From: Paracidovorax oryzae ATCC 19882
Lineage (GTDB): Bacteria > Pseudomonadota > Gammaproteobacteria > Burkholderiales > Burkholderiaceae_C
Assembly: GCF_000687165.1 (NCBI RefSeq)
Contig: NZ_JMKU01000010.1
Coordinates: 1 to 64,000 of the forward strand
Length of the DNA stretch: 64,000 bases
Reading direction: 5' to 3'
The notes below the pieces were generated by a model. The model ran no database searches. It had not been told where the DNA came from and saw nothing but the letters and a program-made list of their open reading frames with translations. Shown here piece by piece: positions 23,209-30,458 of this stretch. A program made the translations under genes and the position numbers. Position 1 is the first letter of the stretch; each line of letters opens with the position of its first letter.

Positions 23209-23522
23209 CCCTGGCACGACCGCATTCCGGCTTGCCCGGCACCACGGACTGGTCCGGCTTCCTGTCGGCGCCGGGCACTGCGCAGGCATCGGCAGCCCCG
23301 GTGCCGCTGCGTCCGGCGGAGGCGGCCCGGCTCGCGCGCTACCGGGACCAGTTGCTGGCAGCCTGGGACGCGAGGGACCGGGACGCGCTGCACACCGCCA
23401 AGCAGGCCGTGCTGCGGACCGCGTCTGCCTCCCGGGGAGCGACGCCCGCCTTCATGCGAGCGATACGGCAACTCGCCTGGCGCATGGCCGCCCTGCGGCT
23501 GGCAAGGTCGCGCACGGAATGA
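23205..23522 (+). CDS. Small uncharacterised protein coupled to creD
   Basis: A 105-aa soluble, Ala/Arg-rich protein whose ATG overlaps the creD stop (ATGA), implying translational coupling. The body is largely helical (PAEAARLARYRDQLLAAWD..., AFMRAIRQLAWRMAALRLARS). I recognise no domain. Its position suggests membership of the Cre regulon. It could be a real accessory gene or a chance open frame in GC-rich DNA; the precise overlap and absence of a competing frame favour a real gene. Confidence 0.55.
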   Translation: MTLARPHSGLPGTTDWSGFLSAPGTAQASAAPVPLRPAEAARLARYRDQLLAAWDARDRDALHTAKQAVLRTASASRGATPAFMRAIRQLAWRMAALRLARSRTE

Positions 23523-23551
23523 CCGGCCATCCGTGGGAACACGCCGGGCCG

Positions 23552-24058
23552 TCAGGCCACGGCCGCGGCGGCCGGGACTTCGGCCCGCTCGCTGGAGCAG
23601 GCACCGCCGCAGCCCAGGATGGGCGCCTCGGGCAACGCATCCGGCGCATGTACCCGGCCGCTGACGGGGTCGTAGCCCACGCGGCGCAGGTGCAGGGCCA
23701 GCGCGGCATCCATGGTCTGGGTGTGCTGGGGGAACCATACCGCCAGTTCGCCAGCCATGTGGCGCAGCACGGCAGGCTCGTCGGCCTCGGCGCGGGCCGT
23801 GCCCTCGCCCATGACCTGCAGCACCACCTTGTGCTGCAGGCTGTGGCAGTTGCCGGAGGCGAAGCGGGTGGCGGCCATCCAGGCGTCTTCGCGTGCGAAG
23901 TGCTCCGCGGTGTGGGCCACGAGCGCGCGCCACGCGGGCAGCAGCGCTTCGTCGTCCGCCTCTTCGACGGCGGCCAGCAACGCGACGAATTCCTCGTGCG
24001 TTTCATCCATCAGGGGCAGGTCCAGTGCGAGCCCCTCCGACCATTGCAGTGCGGCCAT
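23552..24058 (-). CDS. Bacteriohemerythrin family protein
   Basis: A 168-aa hemerythrin-like protein that binds O2 at a di-iron site. All seven ligand positions are visible in order: His in MDETHEEF, HxxxE in HFARE, HxxxH in HSLQH, and HxxxxD in HTQTMD. The C-terminal 30 residues, with a GCGGAC cluster of cysteines, extend past the usual four-helix bundle. The start MAALQW (24058) is preferred because GGAGAG precedes it; MERCM (24070) lacks a site. A role in oxygen sensing or supply is typical of the family. Confidence 0.88.
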   Translation of the reverse strand: MAALQWSEGLALDLPLMDETHEEFVALLAAVEEADDEALLPAWRALVAHTAEHFAREDAWMAATRFASGNCHSLQHKVVLQVMGEGTARAEADEPAVLRHMAGELAVWFPQHTQTMDAALALHLRRVGYDPVSGRVHAPDALPEAPILGCGGACSSERAEVPAAAAVA

Positions 24059-24181
24059 GCATCTCTCCAATCCTTGGCTTGCGGTGAGCGATGCAGCTTA
24101 GGCGCAGCCCCGGCCGGGAGATTTGATGCAGGTCAGCCTTCGGGCCGCCGGGCACGCACGCCATGCCAGCGGCGTTTGCAC

Positions 24182-24218
24182 AAAAAAAGGCCGAAGCCCC
24201 CGTCAGGAGACCTCGGCC
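24182..24218 (-). terminator. Intrinsic terminator after the Cys-repeat gene
   Basis: On the minus strand GGCCGA...TCGGCC forms a stem (arms 24218-24213 and 24194-24189) with a long loop, followed by seven Ts (24188-24182). It lies about 45 nt beyond the stop of the gene at 24264-24842. Confidence 0.75.
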
Positions 24219-24263
24219 CACAGAGGGCCATGGCGTGGCGTGCCATGGCTCCCACCAGTACGC

Positions 24264-24842
24264 TTACTGGTTGTACATGCGCTTGGCGTCGGCAACGCAC
24301 TTGTCCTTGGCGTCGCCGGTCATGGTGTCGCAGCGCTCCTTGGCGGCCTTGTAGTCGGCTTCACGCTTTTCGTGGGCGGCATCCTTCTTGGCCTCAGCCA
24401 CCTGCGCGCCCTTCTCGGCGGCCGTGTCGGCGGGCTTGGCCTCGGCGCGGGCCACCTTGGCGTCTTCCTTGGCCTTCACGTGGGCGGCCTTGGCATCCTT
24501 CTGGCAGACGTTCTTGGCATCACCCTTCAGGTCGTCGCACTTTTCCTTGGCCACGTCGTAGGCGGCATCGGCGCGGGCCTCGGCCACCTTGTAGGTGTTC
24601 TTGTCGCTGGGCTTGTACTGTGCTTCCAGTTCGGCCTTGGCGATCTTCTCGTTGCCCTTGGCTTCCTTCTGGCAGACGTCCTTGGCATTGCCCGTCAGGC
24701 CGTCGCACTTGGCCTTGGCGGCCTTGTAGTCGGCGGAGATGCGGTCGCCGGCGGCCTTGTGTTCTTCCTTGGTCATGGCCATGCCGGAAGTGGCGAGCAG
24801 ACCGGCAACGGCCAGGGCGAGCAGATTGCGTGCGTGCTTCAT
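24264..24842 (-). CDS. Periplasmic protein with three Cys-pair repeats
   Basis: A 192-aa exported protein with a signal peptide (residues 1-22, ...GLLATSGMAM) and a very Lys/Ala/Asp-rich helical body. A motif of the form AK-x2-CD-x-L/M-x-G-x-AK-x2-C occurs three times, with cysteine pairs C46/C57, C102/C113 and C171/C182, each CX10C. The regular spacing suggests three disulfide-closed helical hairpins or a metal/heme-free redox array. Similar proteins exist in Burkholderiales as hypothetical proteins; the function is unknown. It lies 73 bp downstream of a CsbD gene on the same strand, suggesting a stress-related unit. It ends before a clear terminator. Confidence 0.8.
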   Translation of the reverse strand: MKHARNLLALAVAGLLATSGMAMTKEEHKAAGDRISADYKAAKAKCDGLTGNAKDVCQKEAKGNEKIAKAELEAQYKPSDKNTYKVAEARADAAYDVAKEKCDDLKGDAKNVCQKDAKAAHVKAKEDAKVARAEAKPADTAAEKGAQVAEAKKDAAHEKREADYKAAKERCDTMTGDAKDKCVADAKRMYNQ

Positions 24843-24915
24843 TGTTTTCTCCTCAAGTCAGTGAAGGTGGGATGGTTTCAGGAAAGGCGGTGAGAGATCA
24901 CGAGTCCTCGACGGA

Positions 24916-25134
24916 TCACTTGTCGAAACGGAAATCGGGGTGGCGGTCCTGCCAGGCCTTGAGCTCCTTCTCGGCAGCATCGCGTGCCAAACCTTGGCGC
25001 TCCTGCAGCTTGCCCAGGAACTGGTCGCGCTTGCCGGCGACGACGTCGAGGTCATCGTCGGTGAGCTTGCCCCACTGTTCCTTGATCTTGCCGGTGAATT
25101 GCTTCCAGTTGCCCTTGATGGTGTCTTCGTTCAT
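24916..25134 (-). CDS. CsbD family stress protein
   Basis: A 72-aa CsbD-like protein. MNEDTIKGNWKQFTGKIKEQWGKLTDDDL is the family signature, followed by GKRDQFLGKLQERQGL. Members are small, highly charged and induced in general stress (sigma-B in Bacillus; osmotic or stationary-phase stress in Proteobacteria), with no known biochemical activity. GAGAGGA lies upstream of the ATG. It is followed by the Cys-repeat gene on the same strand and likely cotranscribed with it. Confidence 0.92.
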   Translation of the reverse strand: MNEDTIKGNWKQFTGKIKEQWGKLTDDDLDVVAGKRDQFLGKLQERQGLARDAAEKELKAWQDRHPDFRFDK

Positions 25135-25306
25135 GGACGTGTCCTCTCTTCTGGGTGTCTCGCTTCCGCCATCCACTCCGGTACGGGGTGGAACCCTTGC
25201 GGGAGGCGATGAAGGCACTGTAAAAGTCGGCCCGGCACGGTCGCGTAGGCACGGGGGGTGAGGCCGCGTCAGCCCAGGACTACTGGCGGCGTGGGCACCC
25301 AGCCAT

Positions 25307-25333
25307 AAAAAAAGGGCATGCAAGCACGCCCTT
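25307..25333 (-). terminator. Intrinsic terminator after the cysH-like gene
   Basis: Minus strand: AAGGGCGTGC pairs with GCATGCCCTT (one G-T wobble), and the T-run (25313-25307) overlaps the end of the stem. It lies about 40 nt after the stop of the gene at 25372-25995. Confidence 0.85.
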
Positions 25334-25371
25334 CGGGGTGGAGAGGAGAGGCGCCGCGGCCGGCGCGCTGG

Positions 25372-25995
25372 TCAGTGGGCCAGGTGCAGGCCGCACTCGC
25401 GGTTGTCTTCGCCCTTGGTCGGGTCCACGTAATCGAAATTGTTGGGCAGGCCATGCGCCTGGCAGTATTCGTACAGGTCTTTGGAACTCCAGTGGAGCAA
25501 CGGTGCGACCTTGACGAGGCCGTCGGGGTTGAGGCTCACCGGATCCATCTGCGCCCGCACGGCCGTGTCGGTGGCGCGCAGGGCCGTGAACCAGACCTTG
25601 GGGGCCGTCTCGCGCAGGGCCCGCGCGAAGGGCTCGAGCTTGACCTCCTGCGTGAACGCAGCGTGGCGGGGGTCGTCCAGCGCGGGCGTGGGGCCTTCCA
25701 CCGCCTCGCGGTGGGCTCGCGAGCGCAGCGGCAGGTAGATGCGCAGGTTGAGCCCGAGCTGGCGAGTCACCTCGTCGGCGAACCGGTAGGTGGCTTCGGT
25801 GTTGTAGCCGTTGTCCATCCACACGACCGGGATATCCGGCCTGGCGCGCGTGCACATGTGCAGGATCACGGCCTCGAACGGGCGGAAATTGGTGGTGACG
25901 ATGGCGGGCTGGCCCAGGCCGATGGCCCAGTCCACGAGGCCCTGCGCGTTGTGGCCGAGTTCGGCGTTGATCCGGTCGAGGTCGATGCTGCTCAT
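25372..25995 (-). CDS. PAPS reductase-family protein (CysH-like, divergent)
   Basis: A 207-aa member of the adenylylsulfate/PAPS reductase fold. The catalytic C-terminal ECGLH is present, as are RPDIPVVWMDNGYNTEATYRFADE (CysH: DTGY...ETYRF) and KLEPFARAL. It lacks the CC and CxxC cluster cysteines of APS reductases. It also departs from E. coli CysH at the substrate loop (ALRATDT for GLRREQS) and in the shortened segment before ECGLH. A thioredoxin-dependent PAPS reductase is possible, but no cysD/N/I genes are nearby and it may act on another nucleotide. The longer upstream frame lacks family similarity, so the ATG at 25995 is used. Divergent from the Fur-regulated fecI gene. Confidence 0.75.
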   Translation of the reverse strand: MSSIDLDRINAELGHNAQGLVDWAIGLGQPAIVTTNFRPFEAVILHMCTRARPDIPVVWMDNGYNTEATYRFADEVTRQLGLNLRIYLPLRSRAHREAVEGPTPALDDPRHAAFTQEVKLEPFARALRETAPKVWFTALRATDTAVRAQMDPVSLNPDGLVKVAPLLHWSSKDLYEYCQAHGLPNNFDYVDPTKGEDNRECGLHLAH

Positions 25996-26145
25996 GGGAA
26001 TGCGTGGCTCCGTTGCCGCGCCGGCAGGACAGAAAAAAACGCCGGCGGCAGGGCTGGCATTGTGCCGCGCGTGCGGGCCGCCGTCCCGGCGGCAGGTCAC
26101 GCCCACGCCGGTGGCAGGGATGCAGGGCGCGGAATCCTGGTTATC

Positions 26146-26178
26146 AATGTTAATAATTCGCATTAACTTTTCTATAAT
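26146..26178 (+). promoter_or_regulatory. Fur box overlapping the fecI promoter
   Basis: AATGTTAATAATTCGCATT (26146-26164) closely resembles the Fur consensus and contains the inverted repeat GTTAAT-N7-ATTAAC. It overlaps a candidate -35 (TTAATA, 26150-26155), which is 17 bp from a perfect -10 TATAAT (26173-26178). Fur with iron would block this promoter. The start codon at 26189 is only about 10 nt beyond the -10 box, so the mRNA may be nearly leaderless. Confidence 0.7.
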
Positions 26179-26188
26179 CACGGCCGCC

Positions 26189-26788
26189 ATGACATCCATC
26201 GCCGCCGATTCCCGCGCCGTCCCCGGTGCCGCCCCCCTGCTGGCGGCGCTCGTGCAGCACTATGAGGAACTGGTCGGTGCGCTGCGGCAGCGCTTCGGCG
26301 AAGACTGCTTTCCCTGCGAGATCGTGAACGAGGTCTGCGTGCGGCTGCTGGAGCGGCCCGTGCCGCAGCATGTGGAGAACCCGGTGGCGTTCCTGCGCGC
26401 GGTGTCGCGCGACCTGGCGATCGACCGGCACCGCGCCCGCGCGCGCCGGCCCGAGACGGTCCTGGAGCCGGAGTTGCTGGAGGCACACGCTTCGTCCGCC
26501 GCGCCCACGCGGCTGTCGCCGCCCGAGCTGGCCTGCGCGGCTCAGCAATGCCGGCGCGCCCTGCTGTCGGCCATCGCGGACCTGCCCGAGGCCTGCCGCG
26601 ATGTGTTCGTGATGGCCAAGCTGTACGGGCTGCCCCAGGACGAGGTCGCGCGGCGCCTGGGCATTTCGCGCAGCATGGTGGCACGGCACCTGGCACGGGC
26701 ATTGCGCGGCGTGGAGCCGGTCCTGCAGGGCACCTGCGCCGGCAGCACGCTGCCGGACGGGGACCGACGCCACGGCCATGGACATTGA
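26189..26788 (+). CDS. fecI: ECF sigma factor, FecI type
   Basis: A 199-aa extracytoplasmic-function sigma factor of the iron-starvation group. The region 2 helix is around EIVNEVCVRLLERP...VAFLRAVSRDLAIDRHRARARRPE. Region 4 ends with LPEACRDVFVMAKLYGLPQDEVARRLGISRSMVARHL, the helix-turn-helix that reads the -35 element. No ribosome-binding site is visible, in keeping with a leaderless mRNA. It is followed by fecR (11-bp overlap) and a TonB-dependent receptor with an STN signalling domain: the standard cell-surface signalling module, in which ligand-loaded receptor frees the sigma factor through FecR. Confidence 0.92.
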   Translation: MTSIAADSRAVPGAAPLLAALVQHYEELVGALRQRFGEDCFPCEIVNEVCVRLLERPVPQHVENPVAFLRAVSRDLAIDRHRARARRPETVLEPELLEAHASSAAPTRLSPPELACAAQQCRRALLSAIADLPEACRDVFVMAKLYGLPQDEVARRLGISRSMVARHLARALRGVEPVLQGTCAGSTLPDGDRRHGHGH

Positions 26789-27761
26789 TCCGGCCCACCG
26801 GGCGCCGCCGCCCGCGCGCCGCCCCGCGCGTTCCCCCCACCTTCCCTTCGACGAGGCGCTGGCCCCCTTCGCCGACGCGCTGCGCCAGCACCTGCCCACG
26901 CCCGAGGAGATCGAACGCGCTGCCGCTGCCCGCAAGCGGCGCCGCGCGGCCCGGGCGACGGCAGGCACGGCGGCGGTGGCCCTGCTGGCCGCCGGGCTCT
27001 GGTGGGCCGACCCGGCATGGCACCGCGACACCCTGGTCACTGCCCGGGGAGAGCGCCGCAGCGTGCGCCTGCCGGACGGCAGCGAGGTACGGCTGCACAG
27101 CCAGTCCCGCGTGGAGGTGGCGATGCACTTGCGCTCGCGCAGGCTCGCTCTCTCCACGGGCGAGGCGTCGTTCGACGTGGCGCATGCGCCATGGCACCGC
27201 TGGCTGCCGTGGCTGCAGCGGCCCTTCGCCGTGCAGGCCGGTGCGGTGCGCGTGCTCGACATCGGCACCGTGTTCCAGATCCGCCGCCGCGGGGCGCCGT
27301 TCATTCCCGGCGGACCGGGGCGCACGGACATCGCCGTGCTGCAGGGGCTTGTCAGCGTGCATCCGCTGCAGGGGACGGCTCCCGCGGTGCGGCTGGTGGC
27401 CGGGGACCTGCTGCGCATACCCGACGGCGCAGCGGCCGCAGGCGCCCCGGCAGTGCTGCCGGCCCCGGAGCGCCCGGGCCCTGCCGCGATGGCAGCGGCC
27501 ACGGCCTGGCGAGAAGGACGGCTGCTGCTGGAGGCGACGCCGCTGGCCGACGCCGTGGCGGAAATGCAGCGCCAGCATGCCGCACCCATCGTGATCGCGG
27601 ACGAGCAGGCCGCGGGCCGGCGGATTTCCGGCGGGTTCGACCTGGACCACATCGACCAGCTCATCGATCTGCTGCCGCGGCTCGCGCCCGTGGCGATACA
27701 CCGGCAGCCCGACGGCAGCGTGGTGATCCGGTCCCGCGCGGGAGCGCACTCCTCTTCCTGA
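26778..27761 (+). CDS. fecR: FecR-type anti-sigma/sigma regulator
   Basis: A 327-aa inner membrane regulator. It has a Pro/Arg-rich cytoplasmic N-terminus with a LPFDEALAPFADALRQHLPTP segment, a single transmembrane helix (ATAGTAAVALLAAGLWWA, about residues 57-75) and the periplasmic FecR domain with TARGERRSVRLPDGSEVRLHSQSRVEV and the STGEASFDVAH motif. The C-terminal part (LADAVAEMQRQH...ISGGFDLD) resembles the STN-like domain that contacts the receptor. It overlaps fecI by 11 bp, which suggests coupled translation. The gene is intact, though the N-terminus is basic rather than the usual acidic type. Confidence 0.9.
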   Translation: MDIDPAHRAPPPARRPARSPHLPFDEALAPFADALRQHLPTPEEIERAAAARKRRRAARATAGTAAVALLAAGLWWADPAWHRDTLVTARGERRSVRLPDGSEVRLHSQSRVEVAMHLRSRRLALSTGEASFDVAHAPWHRWLPWLQRPFAVQAGAVRVLDIGTVFQIRRRGAPFIPGGPGRTDIAVLQGLVSVHPLQGTAPAVRLVAGDLLRIPDGAAAAGAPAVLPAPERPGPAAMAAATAWREGRLLLEATPLADAVAEMQRQHAAPIVIADEQAAGRRISGGFDLDHIDQLIDLLPRLAPVAIHRQPDGSVVIRSRAGAHSSS

Positions 27762-27910
27762 CCACCAGGCCGCAGGAAACGGCGCCATAACTGCCTGGCG
27801 ATTTTTTTCGAGGGAGAGGTGTACAAACCCGCGCGCCCGTTCGGCTTGCAGGCAAGCCGGAGTCCTTTCCGACCATTTCCTCACCGTCTTCCGCCAGGAG
27901 TTTCCGTTCC

Positions 27911-30316
27911 ATGCCGACCCCGTTCCGCCCCCTGCGCCCTCTGCACATCCTGCGCCAGCCCCAATCCTTCGCCCTCCGGGGCGCAGCCCTGGCCGCGGCG
28001 CTGTGCATCGCTGCCGCAGCCCATGCCCAGCCCGTGGCCATCGACCTGCCCGCGCAGCCGCTGGCGCAATCGCTGTCCGCACTCGCCCGCCAGAGCGGAG
28101 CGCAGATCGTGTTCGCCACCGAACTGGCACAGGGGCTGCGCGCACCCGCGCTGCGCGGCACGCTGGAGGTGCGCGAGGCACTGGACCGCCTCGTGGCCGG
28201 CTCGGGTCTCGTCGTGCGAGTGCAGGATGGGCGCACCTTCACCATCGAACGCGCCCAGGCAGCACCGGGCCAGGCCGCCGGTGGCGCGCCCGCACTGGGC
28301 GAAGTGCGCGTGCAGGCCGCGCGCGGCGAGGACACGGCCTACTACGCCCCCTCGTCCGCCAGCGGCACCAAGACCGAGGCGGCCTTGCGCGATGTGCCCC
28401 AGACCATCGACGTGGTGCCCCAGCAGGTGATCCGCGACCAGGGCGCCACCTCGATCCAGGACACGCTGCGCAACGTGGCGGGCGTGGGCCTGTCCACGGG
28501 CGACGGACAGCGCGACCAGGTGAGCATCCGCGGGTTCACCAGCATCGGCGACCAGTTCGTGGACGGCTTCCGCGACGATGCGCTGTATTTCCGCGACCTG
28601 TCGAACATCGAACGCGTGGAGGTGGTGAAGGGGCCGGCCGCCGTGCTCTATGGGCGCGGATCGTCCGGCGGCCTCGTGAACCGCGTCACGAAGAAACCGG
28701 GTACCAATGTGTCCGATGCGGCCGTGAGCGTGGGCAGCTGGGCGGACAAGCGGGCCGAGTTCGACGTGGGCCGCGCACCCGCGGGCAGCGACTGGTCCTG
28801 GCGGGTGACCGGCGCGGCCGAGGATGCCAACAGCTACCGCAGCCAGCAGTTCCTGGAGCGCCAGGCGATCGCACCGTCGGTGCTGTGGAAGCCCGACGGC
28901 GCCACCTCGCTGATGCTGCAGGCGGATTACCTGCGGGACAAGCGCGTGACCGATTTCGGCATTCCGGCGTACCGGGGCCGCCCGGTGGCCGTGGACCCGG
29001 GCACCTACTACGGATCGGCCAACGCACGCGATGCGGACACGTCGGAATCCCGGGTCAGCTCTTTCGCCGCCACCTTCGAGCACCGCTTCTCCGACACTCT
29101 GCGCCTGCGCAATGCCCTGCGCTACTACCACTACGAGCTGGACCGCCAGAACACCCTGCCGGGGGGCGCCGTCAACGAGGCCGCCGGCACCGTGGCGCTC
29201 ACGCGCTCGGGCATCGACCGCTTCGAGCACGGCGTGTTCAACCAGACCGAGCTGATCCAGAAGCTGCGCACCGGCAGCGTTGAGCACGAGGTGCTGTACG
29301 GCGTGGAACTGGGCCAGCAGAACAAGGATGCGCTGAGCTTCTCGGATGGCACCGTCGCCACCGTGAACCTTTTCCATCCGGTGCTGCCGGTCGTGCCGCT
29401 GGACGGCGGAGGCAAGCTGACCGCCAGCGCGCTCAACCGGTACGACACGCGCGGCATCTACGTGCAGGACCAGGTCACGTTCACACAGCAATGGAAGCTT
29501 CTGGCGGGCCTGCGCTACGACCGTTTCGGACAGGCGACCGACAACCGCCTGCCGGGCCAGGCCGATTTCGAGCGCACGGACACGACCTGGAGCCCGCGCC
29601 TGGGCCTGGTCTGGCAGCCCGATGCCGTGCAGTCGTACTATGCCTCGGTGAGCCGCTCGTACCAGCCGTCCGCCGAGATGTTCGCGCTGTCGGCATCGAA
29701 TGCGTCCGTGAAACCCGAGCGCACCACCAACTACGAAGTGGGCACGAAGTGGGAGCTGCTGGGCGGCCGCGCCACCGCCACGGCCTCGCTCTTCCAGCTG
29801 GAGCGCACCGACATCAAGACCGCCGACCCGGCGCAACCCACGGTGCTGATCCCCATCGGCACGCAGCGCACGCGCGGGCTGGAGCTGTCGCTCTCTGGGG
29901 AACTGCGCCCCGGCACGCAGGCCACCTTCAGCTACGCGTTCCTGGATACGCGCGTCACGCGCTCCACGGCCACGGACGCGGGCCAGCTGGTGGAAGGCAA
30001 GCGCGCCACCCTCACCCCGCGCAATGCCTTCTCGGCCTGGATCACCCAGCAGCTCGGCGAGGCCTGGAGCGTGGGCGGCGGCGTGAACTACGTGGGCGAC
30101 CGTTTCGCCAACCCGGGCAATACGGTGACGCTGCCGTCGTACGTGGTGGTGGACGCCATGGCGCAGTACCGCATCGACCGTGCGACCACGCTGCAGTTGA
30201 ACCTGCGCAACCTGTTTGACCGCAATTACATCGTGTCGGCGCACGGATCGAACGCGAACCTGAACCTGCCGGGGGCACCGCGCAATGCGACGCTGACGCT
30301 GCGGCACAGTTTCTGA
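27911..30316 (+). CDS. TonB-dependent siderophore receptor with STN signalling domain
   Basis: An 801-aa outer membrane receptor with signal peptide (cleavage after AAAHA, about residue 38), STN domain (about residues 42-115: LPAQPLAQSLSALARQSGAQIVFA), plug domain with VPQTIDVVPQQVI and RVEVVKGPAAVLYGRGSSGG, then a 22-strand barrel ending in Phe (LRHSF). It belongs to the FpvA/FhuE-like hydroxamate/ferric-siderophore group; the exact ligand is unknown. The STN domain and the adjacent fecI-fecR show that it also signals its own induction. The 149-bp leader carries a CGGCTTG/CAAGCCG hairpin (27842-27859), and AGGAG lies 10 nt before the ATG. Confidence 0.93.
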   Translation: MPTPFRPLRPLHILRQPQSFALRGAALAAALCIAAAAHAQPVAIDLPAQPLAQSLSALARQSGAQIVFATELAQGLRAPALRGTLEVREALDRLVAGSGLVVRVQDGRTFTIERAQAAPGQAAGGAPALGEVRVQAARGEDTAYYAPSSASGTKTEAALRDVPQTIDVVPQQVIRDQGATSIQDTLRNVAGVGLSTGDGQRDQVSIRGFTSIGDQFVDGFRDDALYFRDLSNIERVEVVKGPAAVLYGRGSSGGLVNRVTKKPGTNVSDAAVSVGSWADKRAEFDVGRAPAGSDWSWRVTGAAEDANSYRSQQFLERQAIAPSVLWKPDGATSLMLQADYLRDKRVTDFGIPAYRGRPVAVDPGTYYGSANARDADTSESRVSSFAATFEHRFSDTLRLRNALRYYHYELDRQNTLPGGAVNEAAGTVALTRSGIDRFEHGVFNQTELIQKLRTGSVEHEVLYGVELGQQNKDALSFSDGTVATVNLFHPVLPVVPLDGGGKLTASALNRYDTRGIYVQDQVTFTQQWKLLAGLRYDRFGQATDNRLPGQADFERTDTTWSPRLGLVWQPDAVQSYYASVSRSYQPSAEMFALSASNASVKPERTTNYEVGTKWELLGGRATATASLFQLERTDIKTADPAQPTVLIPIGTQRTRGLELSLSGELRPGTQATFSYAFLDTRVTRSTATDAGQLVEGKRATLTPRNAFSAWITQQLGEAWSVGGGVNYVGDRFANPGNTVTLPSYVVVDAMAQYRIDRATTLQLNLRNLFDRNYIVSAHGSNANLNLPGAPRNATLTLRHSF

Positions 30317-30458
30317 AGCGGAGGACGCGGAAGGCCGGGGCCGGGCGAGCCATAAGTCACCAGATGGTCATGAAACCTGGTTACAAATCGCCGGCCTCCG
30401 GGCGCTGTCGCGCGCCACGGGGGCACGCCCCTATAACGCTCTACAACATCCGCGTCCC

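Noticed and set aside
25996-26199. N-terminal extension of the CysH-like protein
   Set aside because: The extra residues match no CysH sequence and overlap the Fur box and fecI start.
30356-30371. Pho box before the PHP gene as a firm feature
   Set aside because: Only the GTCAC/GTCAT cores match; the outer bases differ. Kept as part of a finding only.
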